Shown here: piece by piece, positions 7,365-16,358 of the stretch | Layout: the number at the start of each line of letters is the position of its first letter | Numbering within the stretch: position 1 is the first letter of the stretch | NCBI RefSeq assembly: GCF_014297285.1 | Contig: NZ_JACOQI010000006.1 | Coordinates: 1-64,000 of the forward strand | Direction: 5' to 3' | DNA: 64,000 nucleotides | From: Dysosmobacter segnis | GTDB taxonomy: Bacteria > Bacillota > Clostridia > Oscillospirales > Oscillospiraceae | The notes under the pieces: model-generated | What the model was told of the DNA's origin: nothing | Database searches by the model: none | Seen by the model: only the letters and a program-made list of their open reading frames with translations | Translations under genes and position numbers: made by a program

Positions 7365-7790
7365 TTACTCCAGCACGATGGGCTTCTGAGCCTGCTGCTC
7401 ATAGTTGGCGTCAGCGTAGATGTGCAGGCGCTTCAGAGAATCCTTGCAGACGGTGTTCCGGGGCATCATGCCGCGGACAGCCACACGCATAGCAGTCTCG
7501 GGCTTCTCCTGCATCAGGATGCGGTACTTGGTCTCCTTCAGACCGCCAATCCAACCGGAGTGAGTCCGGTAAATCTTCTGCTCGGGCTTCTTGCCGGTCA
7601 GGACAGCCTGGCCAGCGTTGATGATGATGACGTTGTCACCGCAGTCAGCGTTGGGAGTGTAGGTAACCTTGGTCTTGCCGCGCAGCAGGTCAGCAGCCCG
7701 AACGGCGGTCTTGCCCAGGGGCTTACCGGCAGCGTCCAGGATGTACCACTTGCGCTCGATGTTGGCCTTGTTCGCCATAAAAGTGGACAT
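7365..7790 (-). CDS. rplM: 50S ribosomal protein L13
   Basis: A 141-residue protein starting [20 protein letters not shown], typical of Firmicutes L13, with the later MMPRNT..K..LKRLHIY block. L13 binds 23S rRNA early in large-subunit assembly. It is first in an rplM-rpsI pair. The 5' leader of about 70 bases (7791-7860) contains two small hairpins and GGAGG; in other Firmicutes an L13-binding leader represses this operon, but I cannot match this leader to that structure with confidence. Confidence 0.98.
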   Translation of the reverse strand: MSTFMANKANIERKWYILDAAGKPLGKTAVRAADLLRGKTKVTYTPNADCGDNVIIINAGQAVLTGKKPEQKIYRTHSGWIGGLKETKYRILMQEKPETAMRVAVRGMMPRNTVCKDSLKRLHIYADANYEQQAQKPIVLE

Positions 7791-7864
7791 GGATCGTTTC
7801 CTCCGTATATAAATTTGATTTCTTTACAAATCAAGAGCTCCGGGGTAAAATCGGAGCATGGATA

Positions 7865-7893
7865 GTTATACCATGATTCCTCACCCATGTCAA
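7865..7893 (-). promoter_or_regulatory. Sigma-A promoter of rplM-rpsI
   Basis: On the - strand TTGACA (7893-7888), 17-base spacer, TATAAC (7870-7865). Almost consensus, as expected for a ribosomal protein operon. Confidence 0.85.
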
Positions 7894-7975
7894 CACGGTT
7901 TTTATTTAACTCATGTAAATCTCTTAGAATCTCTGTTTTTCTCTTATTATCTCTCGAAATCTAAAATTGTATTTT

Positions 7976-8009
7976 CAAAAATGCCGCAGGGGCATGACAT
8001 CCCCTGCGG
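7976..8009 (-). terminator. Terminator of yaaL-bofA
   Basis: CCGCAGGGGATG / CATGCCCCTGCGG stem followed by CATTTTTG on the - strand, 20 bases after the bofA stop. Confidence 0.8.
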
Positions 8010-8028
8010 CAGGACAAGCTATGTACCC

Positions 8029-8292
8029 TTACAGCACCCACTGCGCCAACAACAGCAGCACGAAACCCGGCAGCCCCAAAACGCCGACGGTCAGGGCGTT
8101 CAGCAGGTTCAGTCCCAGCGCAACACCGGTGACGGCAGCGGTGGCGTTCACCGCCCACAGAGCCAGAAACCCCAGTGCCGTGTTCATCAGCAGCTTCAGG
8201 GCAAGGCGCAGGGGCGTCCGGAAGATCCGCAGCAGTGTGATGAGAAAAAAAGCCAGCAGCAAGCCGGCAATGATTTTCTGATTCAGGTCCAT
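8029..8292 (-). CDS. bofA: BofA-family pro-sigma-K processing inhibitor
   Basis: An 87-residue, very hydrophobic protein with two or three membrane segments (IIAGLLLAFFLITLL, then a middle segment around LGFLALWAVNA, then a C-terminal one). The middle 'MNTALGFLALWAVN' block is characteristic of BofA. In Bacillus, BofA holds the SpoIVFB protease inactive in the outer forespore membrane until sigma-K is needed. Its start overlaps the end of the YaaL-like gene by 10 bases, the same pairing as yaaL-bofA in Bacillus. Not every clostridium with BofA uses the same checkpoint. Confidence 0.8.
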   Translation of the reverse strand: MDLNQKIIAGLLLAFFLITLLRIFRTPLRLALKLLMNTALGFLALWAVNATAAVTGVALGLNLLNALTVGVLGLPGFVLLLLAQWVL

Positions 8293-8534
8293 ACAGCCCC
8301 TCCCTTGGCGGATCCCGCCGCCACAGGCTCCCGCGCCTTCAGCACCCGGAGGTAGTAATCACACCGGGCCTTGGCAGCGCTGATGCGGTAAATACAGGAC
8401 TCCACCAGCTCCGGGGCCGTTGCCTGATCGAATTGCCGATAAGCCAGAGCCAGCTCACTCTGGGCCGCTTGCAGTTCCGCCCGCAGCGCTAGCGTTTCCG
8501 AGTCCGGGGCGTATTTTCTGGATTGTTTCATCAT
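8283..8534 (-). CDS. YaaL-like DUF2508 protein
   Basis: An 83-residue, mainly helical, soluble protein (LRAELQAAQSELALAYRQFD) with the DUF2508 pattern of Bacillus YaaL. The function is unknown; the family is conserved just upstream of bofA. The start follows GGGAGGGAG. The recR gene, often upstream in other genomes, is not here. Confidence 0.7.
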   Translation of the reverse strand: MMKQSRKYAPDSETLALRAELQAAQSELALAYRQFDQATAPELVESCIYRISAAKARCDYYLRVLKAREPVAAGSAKGGAVWT

Positions 8535-8630
8535 AATCTCCCTCCCACCGCCGGAGCAGTTCCTGTCTCGGCACTATCAGTTTACGGAAAGTCTTGACAA
8601 ATATACCATTTTTCATACAGGAGGACTCAC

Positions 8631-9098
8631 ATGACAAAGCCGCATGAATACTATATGTCTCAAGCCCTGGAATTGGCCCGGGAAGCCGCCGATGCCGGTG
8701 AGGTCCCGGTGGGGTGCGTCATCGTCCGGGACGGGGCCGTGATCGGCCGGGGCCGGAACCGCCGGGAGGAAAAGCAGGCGGTCTGCTCCCACGCGGAAAT
8801 GGAAGCCATGGCCCAGGCCAACGCCGCGCTGGGCAGCTGGCGGCTGGACAACTGCGCGTTATATGTGACGCTGGAGCCGTGCCCCATGTGCGCCGGGGCC
8901 ATTCTCAACGCCCGGATTCCCAAGGTGTTCTACGGTGCACGGGACAGTGCCTTCGGCGCCTGCGGCGGCGTGACCAACCTGTTTATGGAGCAGTTCCCTC
9001 ACCGGCCCGCTCTGGTGGGCGGAATTTTGGCAGAGGACTGTCAAGCGGTGCTGGCGGAATTTTTCGAGAAACTCCGTCAGGGAAAGCCTTCGACATAG
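8631..9098 (+). CDS. tadA: tRNA-specific adenosine deaminase
   Basis: A 155-residue cytidine-deaminase-fold enzyme that turns A34 of tRNA-Arg(ACG) into inosine. Zinc-site residues are visible: His54 and catalytic Glu56 in SHAEMEA, and Cys84 and Cys87 in EPCPMCAGA. Length is normal for the family. The start follows AGGAGG. In many Firmicutes the SRP RNA gene lies after tadA; I do not see it here. The gap 9099-9229 is AT-rich and shows nothing I can identify. Confidence 0.95.
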   Translation: MTKPHEYYMSQALELAREAADAGEVPVGCVIVRDGAVIGRGRNRREEKQAVCSHAEMEAMAQANAALGSWRLDNCALYVTLEPCPMCAGAILNARIPKVFYGARDSAFGACGGVTNLFMEQFPHRPALVGGILAEDCQAVLAEFFEKLRQGKPST

Positions 9099-9229
9099 AG
9101 TTTTTTAAAAGTCCAGAAAAAATTTAAAACTTTTGTAACAACTCCTGCTGGTTTGCTTAATAATTCTCCTGTATCTTAATACTTGCAAGAGACAAAACTT
9201 CTTTTCATCCAATCTTCCCAATCATATAC

Positions 9230-9258
9230 AAAGAGACCGTCGAAAGACGGTCTTTTTG
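9230..9258 (+). terminator. Terminator downstream of tadA
   Basis: AAGAGACCGTC-GAAA-GACGGTCTTTTT, a GNRA-like loop with a T-run, 130 bases after the tadA stop. The distance leaves room for an unrecognised transcript. Confidence 0.85.
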
Positions 9259-9270
9259 TATGTCTGCCGC

Positions 9271-9317
9271 AAAAACATGGCCCTGACGGAAGCCGTCAGG
9301 GCCATGCACTTTTTTAT
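9271..9317 (-). terminator. Terminator of the 273-residue membrane protein gene
   Basis: CATGGCCCTGACGG / CCGTCAGGGCCATG perfect 14-bp stem overlapping the gene's end. T-runs lie on both sides, so it can also stop + strand transcription. Confidence 0.8.
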
Positions 9318-10135
9318 TCTTCCGTTTTGCCCTTTGCAGCGCCGGACATTCTCATGGCTCTTTGGAAGCCCTCCAGAGCGGCGGCACCGCCCAGCGGCAG
9401 CAGAGCGGCGCTGTGGCCGTCCGCCAGCAGCGTCACGGCCAGGATAGCCGTCAGGTCGGCATAGAACCCGAACATCCGGGGCCCGCCCGCCTGAACAGCA
9501 AAGCCGGAGAGCCGGTAGGAGGCCAGGATCAGCAGCATCAGCCCCAGCAGCTCCAGGTAGTAGTTCGCCAGCACCGGGTCAACGGAATACAGCCGGTAGG
9601 CGAAGATCAGCCGGGCCAGCAGCAGCACCGGCACCGCCAGCAGAATCTGTGGTTCCGTATCCGGCGTTTTGCGGCAGATGGCCACGCCTGCCAGCAGGCA
9701 GATCCCGGCGACAACGGCCAGCAGGCCCATCACCACACCGGAGCGGCCGGTCCCAGCGCTGACCGTAACGATCTCCATGCCGTCCGCAGAAACCGCCGTG
9801 ACCGTCCGTCCAAACGCATTGGCGATCTCCAGCACACCGGAAAATGCCATGACGCAGCCGCCGGCCAAAATCCCAAACAGCCCCTCCTTGTCATTCCAGT
9901 TCAGGAGCCGTGACAGCGGGACCTCCACCGGCCCCTTGGGCAGCTTGCTGTTCATCCGGAACAATATCACCGCCGACAGCGCCAGCAGCACCGGCAACAA
10001 AATTCCCGGAATACTGCCGGGAATGGGCAGTCCGGTGCCCGGTTCAAACCCGGTCATGTTTTGCAGCAGCCGCAAGGACATACCCGCGGCGCCGAGGCAG
10101 AGAGTCAGGAGGGACTTTTTATCGCACTGCTTCAT
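9314..10135 (-). CDS. Unknown multi-span membrane protein
   Basis: A 273-residue protein with about seven hydrophobic segments (for example GSIPGILLPVLLALSAVILF, MGLLAVVAGICLLAGVAICR, YYLELLGLMLLILASY) and almost no large soluble part. I recognise no transporter motif. Its promoter is visible at 10202-10230 and it has its own terminator, so it is probably transcribed alone. Proteins of this shape are common in gut clostridia without known function. Confidence 0.6.
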   Translation of the reverse strand: MKQCDKKSLLTLCLGAAGMSLRLLQNMTGFEPGTGLPIPGSIPGILLPVLLALSAVILFRMNSKLPKGPVEVPLSRLLNWNDKEGLFGILAGGCVMAFSGVLEIANAFGRTVTAVSADGMEIVTVSAGTGRSGVVMGLLAVVAGICLLAGVAICRKTPDTEPQILLAVPVLLLARLIFAYRLYSVDPVLANYYLELLGLMLLILASYRLSGFAVQAGGPRMFGFYADLTAILAVTLLADGHSAALLPLGGAAALEGFQRAMRMSGAAKGKTEE

Positions 10136-10201
10136 CGCTATGATCCTTTCAAAAACAGCCGCCGATCCTTAAATAGAGAAAGCGGCCAAACGTATTTTTT
10201 T

Positions 10202-10230
10202 ATTATAGCATGGCTTGTTTCGCTTGTCCA
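10202..10230 (-). promoter_or_regulatory. Sigma-A promoter of the membrane protein gene at 9314
   Basis: On the - strand TGGACA (10230-10225), 17-base spacer, TATAAT (10207-10202), with about 60 bases of leader. Confidence 0.75.
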
Positions 10231-10304
10231 CGGCAGTGCGATTTTTATCTCCTTTTTAAGTTGATTGCCGCTTGGTCAACCAACCTTTCTTTATCAGGGG
10301 TGCA

Positions 10305-10346
10305 AAACAGGAGCAGGGCATCTTTCGGCCTTGCTCCTATTTATTT
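10305..10346. terminator. Terminator-like hairpin after the 74-residue protein gene
   Basis: GGAGCAGGG / CCTTGCTCC imperfect stem with T-rich sequence on both sides. It sits about 35 bases after the stop of the gene at 10382. Confidence 0.5.
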
Positions 10347-10381
10347 TCAGTATGTGCTATTCAGTCCGCCAAAGCAAACGC

Positions 10382-10606
10382 TTATTCAACACTGTTGTAA
10401 ACTTCCATCCCAAGAATTCTTACGATCATCCCTTCAAGGTATTCATCCTCGGCCGTATCCACCGCACCCAGCCTATGTACGTCTTCAACCTGATACAAGA
10501 CCGCATGATAGACAACTGTGCCGCCGTCTTTCAGACGCATGGGGATCGGTACCAGAAGAACGATCGCCAGCAAGACGCAGATGCCGATCATCACTTTCTT
10601 TTTCAT
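10382..10606 (-). CDS. Small secreted or membrane-anchored protein of unknown function
   Basis: A 74-residue protein with a signal-anchor start (KKKVMIGICVLLAIVLLVPIP), then 'RLKDGGTVVYHAVLYQVEDVHRL' and a short tail ending 'EGMIVRILGMEVYNS'. I have seen the 'LKDGGT..Y.A.LY.V..VHRL' pattern in small clostridial envelope proteins of unknown role. The start follows GGGGG and is well placed. It lies alone between two terminators. Confidence 0.65.
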   Translation of the reverse strand: MKKKVMIGICVLLAIVLLVPIPMRLKDGGTVVYHAVLYQVEDVHRLGAVDTAEDEYLEGMIVRILGMEVYNSVE

Positions 10607-10770
10607 GCAGCCATCCCCCTCTTTTCAAATTTGTCATTTGCCTTATACCAATATAGACGCTAAAAATCGCAAAATGTCCCTGTATGTATAGCATACAATA
10701 CTTTTTCTGCTTTCTCAAGCCCACCATCCGCTCACGAGGACAAGCTTACCTGTATGCAGATGGTACAGAA

Positions 10771-10801
10771 AAGCCCGGGAGGATCTTTCCTCCCGGGCTT
10801 C
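10771..10801 (-). terminator. Terminator of pyk
   Basis: AAGCCCGGGAGGA / TCCTCCCGGGCTT perfect stem with a TCTT loop, about 30 bases beyond the pyk stop. Confidence 0.85.
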
Positions 10802-10827
10802 TAATACATGCGGTTATATACAGTAAT

Positions 10828-12570
10828 TCAGGGCATGGCCCGGACCAGACCGCGGGCACAGTCCACCGTGACCATCGTGCCGTCCGTCAGCCGCTGAACA
10901 GCGCCGGCGGCTCCCACGATCACCGGCTTGTCCAGAGCCAGTCCGATGGTGGCGGTATGGCACTCCACGCTGGCTTCCTCAGTGATGACCGCCGCCGCCT
11001 GCCGGATATAGGGCAGCAGCTTATTGGTGGTATAGGGCACCACCAGAACATCGCCGGGCTGGAATTTCTCCGCCACCTCGTCAGTGCTGCGGCAGATGCA
11101 CAGCGGACCGGAGGCTTTTTTCTCCCCGATGCCCACGGCGTTCACCAGAGCGCCGCCCACCTGCTGAATTCGGATCATATTAGTGGTACCGGCTACACCC
11201 ACCGGCACGCCGGCGGTGACTACCACCAGATCGCCCTCGTGGACCACACCCGCCTGCGCCGCCGCCTGAACAGCAAAGTCCACCAGTTCATCAGTGCTGC
11301 TGGCGTAGGGCATCATAATAGGCTCTACACCCCAGTACAGGGCCATCTGCCGCCGGACCTGCTGATCCAGCAGGCAGGCGATGATGGGGGTGCCGGGATG
11401 GAAGCGGCTCACCAGCCGGGCGGTAGTGCCCCGCTGGCTGACGGTGAGAATGGCATCCGCTCCGATCTCCTGCGCCGTGGTGCAGGCGGCGTGGGCGGTA
11501 GCCGCCGCCACGGAAAGCCGGTTTCGTCCGCCAGCCATCTGGGTCATGCGCTTGACATGGTTGATGTCACTCTCCGTCCGCCGGGCGATGGCGTCCATGG
11601 TTTTCACGGATTCCACCGGATATCGGCCTGCTGCCGTCTCGCCGGAGAGCATGATGGCAGAGGTGCCGTCATAGATGGCGTTGGCCACGTCGGTGATCTC
11701 CGCACGGGTGGGCCGGGGATTTTCCATCATGGAATCCAGCATCTGCGTAGCGGTGATGACCGGCTTGCCGCAGGCCACACACCGGGCGATCATATTCTTT
11801 TGGATCAGGGGGATCTCCGCAAAGTCGATCTCCACACCCATATCGCCGCGAGCCACCATGATGCCGTCCGCTGCGTCCAGGATCTCCGGAAGATTGCTGA
11901 CGCCCTCCTGATTTTCGATCTTGGCGATGATCCGCATCCGGGAACCGGCCTTGTCCAGCACGTGCCGCAGTTCCCGCACATCTGCGGCGGAACGGACAAA
12001 GCTGGCTGCCACATAGTCGAACCCCTGCTCCGCGCCGAAGAGGAGATCGTCCCGGTCCTGCTGGCTCATGTAGGGCATATTCAGCCGCACACCGGGGACA
12101 TTGACCCCCTTGTGATTCTTCATATTACCGTCATTTTCCACTCGGCAGCGGATCTCCGTCTCGCTGGTCTCCAGAACAGTCAGCCGCACCAGACCATCGT
12201 CCAGCAGGATGGTATCTCCCGCTTTGACGTCACCGGGCAGTTCTCCGTAGGTGATGGAACAGCGGTGCGCATCGCCCTCCACCTGAACGGTGGTCAGGGT
12301 AAATTCCTGGCCGGCGGTCAGATGGACCCGTCCGCCGGCAAAGTCCTTCAGACGAACCTCAGGGCCCTTGGTATCCAGCATGGCCGCCACCGGGGCGTCC
12401 AGTTCTTCCCGCAGCGCTTTCAGCGCGTCCAGCCGCGCCTTATGCTCCGCGTGGGTCCCGTGGGAAAAGTTGAAGCGGGCCACGTTCATCCCTGCCTGGA
12501 TCATCTCCCGCAGGACGCCTTCCCTGTCCGTGGAGGGACCAAGGGTACATACAATCTTTGTCTTTCGCAT
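10828..12570 (-). CDS. pyk: Pyruvate kinase with C-terminal PEP-utilising domain
   Basis: A 580-residue enzyme that makes pyruvate and ATP from phosphoenolpyruvate. It starts MRKTKIVCTLGPSTD; the signature IAKIENQEGV and MVARGDMGVEI, with the metal-binding and catalytic residues, and ITATQMLDSM follow. After the normal C-domain at about 475 comes an extra domain ending in 'KPVIVGAAGAVQRLTDG', the phosphohistidine-type mobile domain also seen in Bacillus and Geobacillus enzymes. A longer reading with seven more residues exists, but AAGGAG is eight bases before the ATG at 12570. It stands alone with its own terminator. Confidence 0.97.
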   Translation of the reverse strand: MRKTKIVCTLGPSTDREGVLREMIQAGMNVARFNFSHGTHAEHKARLDALKALREELDAPVAAMLDTKGPEVRLKDFAGGRVHLTAGQEFTLTTVQVEGDAHRCSITYGELPGDVKAGDTILLDDGLVRLTVLETSETEIRCRVENDGNMKNHKGVNVPGVRLNMPYMSQQDRDDLLFGAEQGFDYVAASFVRSAADVRELRHVLDKAGSRMRIIAKIENQEGVSNLPEILDAADGIMVARGDMGVEIDFAEIPLIQKNMIARCVACGKPVITATQMLDSMMENPRPTRAEITDVANAIYDGTSAIMLSGETAAGRYPVESVKTMDAIARRTESDINHVKRMTQMAGGRNRLSVAAATAHAACTTAQEIGADAILTVSQRGTTARLVSRFHPGTPIIACLLDQQVRRQMALYWGVEPIMMPYASSTDELVDFAVQAAAQAGVVHEGDLVVVTAGVPVGVAGTTNMIRIQQVGGALVNAVGIGEKKASGPLCICRSTDEVAEKFQPGDVLVVPYTTNKLLPYIRQAAAVITEEASVECHTATIGLALDKPVIVGAAGAVQRLTDGTMVTVDCARGLVRAMP

Positions 12571-12789
12571 CTCACGCACTCCTTCCGCCATTTCAAAAGA
12601 AACGCCGATTCTCTCCCATTATGAAGTAATCGTTTTTCTCAGTCATTTTATCACAAACCTGTTCTTATGAAAAGACAGCAATCTGTAAAATTTTCATTTC
12701 AACTTTTGAAGCTCTGCACAAAAGGCCCCCCGCCAAATCCCCGTACAGATGCCGTCCGCCAATTTTTTCGTACTTCCCGCCGGAACCGT

Positions 12790-12818
12790 TTGCTTCTTTC
12801 CGGCTTCTGCTATATAAT
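12790..12818 (+). promoter_or_regulatory. Sigma-A promoter of glcK
   Basis: TTGCTT (12790-12795), 17-base spacer, TATAAT (12813-12818), with about 50 bases of leader to the start codon. Confidence 0.75.
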
Positions 12819-12874
12819 TGCATATAAGTTAAATTTCTCACCGCCCTGCGGGGAACGCATCAAGGAGGTAACAT

Positions 12875-13822
12875 ATGCACTACATCGGTATTGATCTCGG
12901 CGGCACCAGCATCAAGGGGGCCGTTGTCACAGAAGGCGGCACGATCCTGAAGGAAGCCTCCTGCCCCACCCAGAGGGAATTGGGGCCTGAGCACGTGGCC
13001 CGCGAGATCGCAGGTCTGATCACAGCTCTGGCGGAAGGATACGATCCCCAGGCGATCGGCGGCGTGGGCGTGGGCTGTCCCGGCATTGTGGAGGATCACA
13101 GCGGTATCGTCCGCTACTCCGCCAACCTCCATTGGGAAAATTTTGATCTCCGGGCCGCCGTTCAGAAATACAGCGGTTATACCGTCCGTCTGGCCAACGA
13201 CGCCAACGCCGCCGCGCTGGGCGAGGTAGTAGCGGGCTGTGCTCAGAATGTGGACAGCGCCGTGATCCTGACGCTTGGTACCGGCGTAGGCAGCGGTGTG
13301 GTGCTGAATGGAAAGATCCTGACGGGCTGCACCGGCGGTGCAGCAGAGCTGGGACACATGGTGGTGGAGGACGGCGGCGCGCTCTGCGCCTGCGGAAGAA
13401 AAGGCTGCTTTGAAACCTACGCTTCCGCCACCGGTTTGATCCGCATGGCGAAGGAGGCCATGGCCCAGCATCCGGAAAGCCTGCTCCACGCCACCGCCGC
13501 AGAGGTTGGTGATGTCAACGGGCAGACCATTTTCCGTGCCAAGGAGCAGGGGGACCCTACCGCCGTCGCCGTGGTGGAGCGGTACATCCACTACCTCTCC
13601 GTAGGTATCGCCAACGTCATCAACTGCTTCTATCCCGAGGTGGTGGCGCTCTCCGGCGGCATCGCCAATCAGGGAGAGGCGCTGCTGGCTCCCCTGCGGG
13701 AAGCCGTTGCGCCCCAGGTCTATGGCAATCAGTATTTGCAGACTCACACCCGCATCCTCGGCTGTACGCTGGGCTACCACGCCGGGATCATCGGCGCGGC
13801 CATGCTGCCCACTGCCCTATGA
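12875..13822 (+). CDS. glcK: ROK-family glucokinase
   Basis: A 315-residue protein starting MHYIGIDLGGTSIKGAVV, the ATP-binding phosphate loop of ROK proteins. LANDANAAALGE carries the catalytic Asp, GTGVGSGVVLNG is the second phosphate motif, and CACGRKGCFETYAS holds the ROK zinc-binding cysteines. There is no N-terminal helix-turn-helix, so it is a kinase rather than a repressor. It would phosphorylate cytoplasmic glucose. It follows AAGGAGG and is transcribed alone. A related sugar such as N-acetylmannosamine cannot be fully excluded as substrate. Confidence 0.88.
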   Translation: MHYIGIDLGGTSIKGAVVTEGGTILKEASCPTQRELGPEHVAREIAGLITALAEGYDPQAIGGVGVGCPGIVEDHSGIVRYSANLHWENFDLRAAVQKYSGYTVRLANDANAAALGEVVAGCAQNVDSAVILTLGTGVGSGVVLNGKILTGCTGGAAELGHMVVEDGGALCACGRKGCFETYASATGLIRMAKEAMAQHPESLLHATAAEVGDVNGQTIFRAKEQGDPTAVAVVERYIHYLSVGIANVINCFYPEVVALSGGIANQGEALLAPLREAVAPQVYGNQYLQTHTRILGCTLGYHAGIIGAAMLPTAL

Positions 13823-13841
13823 TCGCATAATCATCTGCCAA

Positions 13842-13883
13842 AAACCGCCCCGGGCTTGCCGTGAAGCAAGGCCGGGGCGGTTC
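13842..13883. terminator. Bidirectional terminator glcK / antiporter
   Basis: AACCGCCCCGG.CTTGC / GCAAGGCCGGGGCGGTT stem between two converging genes, followed by TTCTTC on the + strand. Confidence 0.8.
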
Positions 13884-13938
13884 TTCGTATGTTTCTATTG
13901 CAGATTTAAAATTGAATGGGCCTTCTTTGGCAGCCGTG

Positions 13939-15225
13939 TTACTTGTTCTTCCGCATCATGGCCGCGTCAGCATCCAACAGCTGCTGAGAGGCATCCTCCA
14001 ACTGCGCCGTCTTCTCGTAGCGGTCCGCCAAGCTGCTCTCCACCAGCTTTTCCTGCGGTTCGCCCCGGAAAACCAGCTTCAGCAGGATCGGCGTCAGAAT
14101 CGTGCCGCCTACCACGGTGATGACCACCGGTGTCATCATCGCACTGCTGAGAACGCCCATGGACAGTCCCCGGTTGGCTACGATCAACGCCACCTCGCCG
14201 CGGCAGACCATGCCCACACCCACCTGAATGCTCTCCCGTTCCGTAAAGCCGCAGAGTTTTGCGCCCAAGCCGCAGCCCGCCAGCTTGGAAATAACGGAGA
14301 TCACCAGCAGCAGGACGGAAAATGCCAGCATCCCGCCGCTGACGCCGTCCAGCTTGACGTTGATACCGATGGCGGCGAAGAACACCGGCGTCAGCAGCAG
14401 ATAGCCAAGCGGATTATACTTGGACTGGATATAGGTTCCCTTGGGGGTGCAGGCCACGGCCAGACCGGCGGCATAGGCGCCGGTGATGTCCGCCACGCCA
14501 AAAAACTCCTCCGCGCAGTAGGCCATCACCAGGCAGAGCACAAAGGCCAGAACGGAGTTGCGGTGGGTGGACCAGCCTCCCTGCCGCTTCAGCATCCAGC
14601 AAAACAGGCGGTTGGCCCCCACACCGGCCACAGCCGCGAAGATAAAGAAGCCCAGGATCTTCAGCAGGACCAGTCCAACGCTCTCCCCGCCACCGGCCAG
14701 ACTGCTGACCAGAGTCAGCGCCACAAGACCCAGCACATCGTCGATCAGGGCTGCTGCCAGAATGGTGTTGCCTACCTTCGTTTCCAGCTTACCCATCTCC
14801 TTCAGTGTCTCCACCGTGATGCTGACGGAGGTTGCCGTAAGGATCGTGCCCACAAATACATTTTCCAGCATACCGTTGCTCTCAATCAAGCCTGCGGCGG
14901 CAGCGCCCCATGCCAGAGCCGTACCCATGAGCAGGGGCACGATCACACCCAGCAGAGCCACCCAAAAGCCAGCCTTGCCGCTGTTTTTCAACTCGTTGAT
15001 GTCCGTTCCCATACCGGCGGAGAACATCAGCACGATGACGCCCAATTCGCTGAGCTGGGAAATAAATTCAGTTTCTGTCAGAACATTCAGTCCCGCAGGG
15101 CCAAGGATCAGGCCCGCCAGCAAAGCGCCCACTACCTGAGGCATCTGAAACCGCTGTGTCAGAAGGCCCAGCAGCTTCGTACTTAACAAAATCAACGCCA
15201 GATCCAGTAAATAATGGTATGACAC
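13939..15225 (-). CDS. Cation:proton antiporter (CPA2, Kef/NapA type)
   Basis: A 428-residue protein with about 12 membrane segments. It has the CPA2 features 'AGLILGPAGL', 'LAAALIDDVLGLVALTLV' (the paired acidic residues of the ion site) and 'GVGMVCRGEVALIVANRG' near the end. It would exchange Na+ or K+ for protons. There is no TrkA-N or TrkA-C regulatory domain, unlike full Kef proteins. GTG at 15225 is chosen because GGAGAGGAG lies six bases before it; a longer frame to 15273 lacks a ribosome site. Confidence 0.88.
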   Translation of the reverse strand: MSYHYLLDLALILLSTKLLGLLTQRFQMPQVVGALLAGLILGPAGLNVLTETEFISQLSELGVIVLMFSAGMGTDINELKNSGKAGFWVALLGVIVPLLMGTALAWGAAAAGLIESNGMLENVFVGTILTATSVSITVETLKEMGKLETKVGNTILAAALIDDVLGLVALTLVSSLAGGGESVGLVLLKILGFFIFAAVAGVGANRLFCWMLKRQGGWSTHRNSVLAFVLCLVMAYCAEEFFGVADITGAYAAGLAVACTPKGTYIQSKYNPLGYLLLTPVFFAAIGINVKLDGVSGGMLAFSVLLLVISVISKLAGCGLGAKLCGFTERESIQVGVGMVCRGEVALIVANRGLSMGVLSSAMMTPVVITVVGGTILTPILLKLVFRGEPQEKLVESSLADRYEKTAQLEDASQQLLDADAAMMRKNK

Positions 15226-15546
15226 AAAAAACTCCTCTCCATGCGGTTCCACCGCATACACACATTTTTTCACAAGGCCCTTATTCTATCGCTTTCCCCG
15301 ATTTTTGCAATGGTCGTTTTGCACAAAACAGCCGTTAATTTTTGTTAAGATTTCCTAAGCAAGCTTTTACAGAGGTGCCTGTCGTTTTTTCCGGCCAGCG
15401 GCGCTATGTTCTGTTCTCTGCAAGTGTTTAACATTTGTTAAAAATTTTTTCACACTTTTTCTCGCAAAACCGCCTATAATCTCCAAAATGTGATTTTTAT
15501 TTTACTGACACGCCGCGTTTTTTCCGCGGCTGAGAGGATCCTGATT

Positions 15547-16257
15547 ATGAAGCTGCCTCTAATCGATTACCGTCAGTTCCGTCTGAGCCGGCTGAATACC
15601 CCGCAGTTCCGGCATCTGAAGCTGCTGCTGTTCTGGCCGATTTTCAGTCTGGTATTCTGTTATCTGGAAAACTACCGCCCTACCGTCTACTACGCCCCCA
15701 TGCGCTGTGCGCTGGATCATTGGATCCCCTTCTGCAAGTGGTTCGTCATCCCCTACGCGTTCTGGTTTCTCTTTGTAGGAGGGATGCTGCTCTACACCTT
15801 ATTTTATAACATTCCCGCTTTCCGGCGGATGATGTGGTTCATCATCCTGACGTACTCCTTTGCTCTGGTGACCTACCTTCTCTTCCCCAACTGCCAGCAT
15901 CTGCGGCCCACACTGCTGGGCGGCGACCTGCTGACGCGGTTCACCGCAAAGCTGTACGCCGCAGACACCAACACCAACGTCTGCCCTTCTATTCACGTCA
16001 TTGGCTCCTTTGCGGTGTACTTCGCTGCCCGGGACATCCGGCGCTTCCGCGCCAAGGGCTGGCGGCTGGGCTTTCTGACCATGGCCGTGCTCATCAGCCT
16101 GTCTACCGTATTCCTCAAGCAGCACTCCGTTCTGGATGTGCTGGCGGGGCTGGCTGTCTGCGCCGCAGCCTATCCCCTGATCTATCGGGTACCTGCCGGA
16201 GCCGCTTCTCTGATCCCCGCCGGAGGTCTTGGCCGTAAGCGGTTCCCAGAGCTGTAA
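15547..16257 (+). CDS. PAP2-family membrane phosphatase
   Basis: A 236-residue protein with five or six membrane segments. The phosphatase signature is visible as CPSIHVIGSFAVYF (the PSxH motif with the catalytic His) and KQHSVLDVLAG (the H-x3-D motif). Members remove phosphate from lipids such as undecaprenyl pyrophosphate or phosphatidic acid, or act in inositol-lipid synthesis; the substrate here is not known. ATG 15547 is preferred over an upstream frame opening at 15490 because GAGAGG sits nine bases before it. A TATAAT at 15475-15480 has no good -35. The 270-base gap before the gene is AT-rich and otherwise featureless. Confidence 0.85.
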   Translation: MKLPLIDYRQFRLSRLNTPQFRHLKLLLFWPIFSLVFCYLENYRPTVYYAPMRCALDHWIPFCKWFVIPYAFWFLFVGGMLLYTLFYNIPAFRRMMWFIILTYSFALVTYLLFPNCQHLRPTLLGGDLLTRFTAKLYAADTNTNVCPSIHVIGSFAVYFAARDIRRFRAKGWRLGFLTMAVLISLSTVFLKQHSVLDVLAGLAVCAAAYPLIYRVPAGAASLIPAGGLGRKRFPEL

Positions 16258-16274
16258 CACCTCTTGCCTTTCCC

Positions 16275-16311
16275 ACTCTGTCCCTTTATAATAGAGGGAC
16301 AGAGTTTTTTT
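16275..16311 (+). terminator. Terminator of the PAP2 gene
   Basis: ACTCTGTCCCT / AGGGACAGAGT stem followed by seven T, 20 bases after the stop. Confidence 0.9.
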
Positions 16312-16358
16312 GTCGCATCGCCCCATTTTCAGACGATACCGCGTAGGAGGAAGCCGCC

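Noticed and set aside
7791..7860. L13 autoregulatory leader
   Set aside because: Two small hairpins are present but I cannot match them to the known L13 leader structure.
9099..9229. SRP RNA gene after tadA
   Set aside because: That position is common in Firmicutes, but the conserved GGAA-tetraloop stem is not visible and the stretch is AT-rich.
10684..12624. Long open frame antisense to pyk
   Set aside because: It mirrors pyk, is rich in His, Gln and Gly as expected from GC-rich antisense frames, and has no family pattern. The same holds for 22712-25444 (antisense uvrB), 56092-58263 and 59350-61431 (antisense to the P-type-like gene and ftsH), 12860-13780 (antisense glcK) and 47558-48943.
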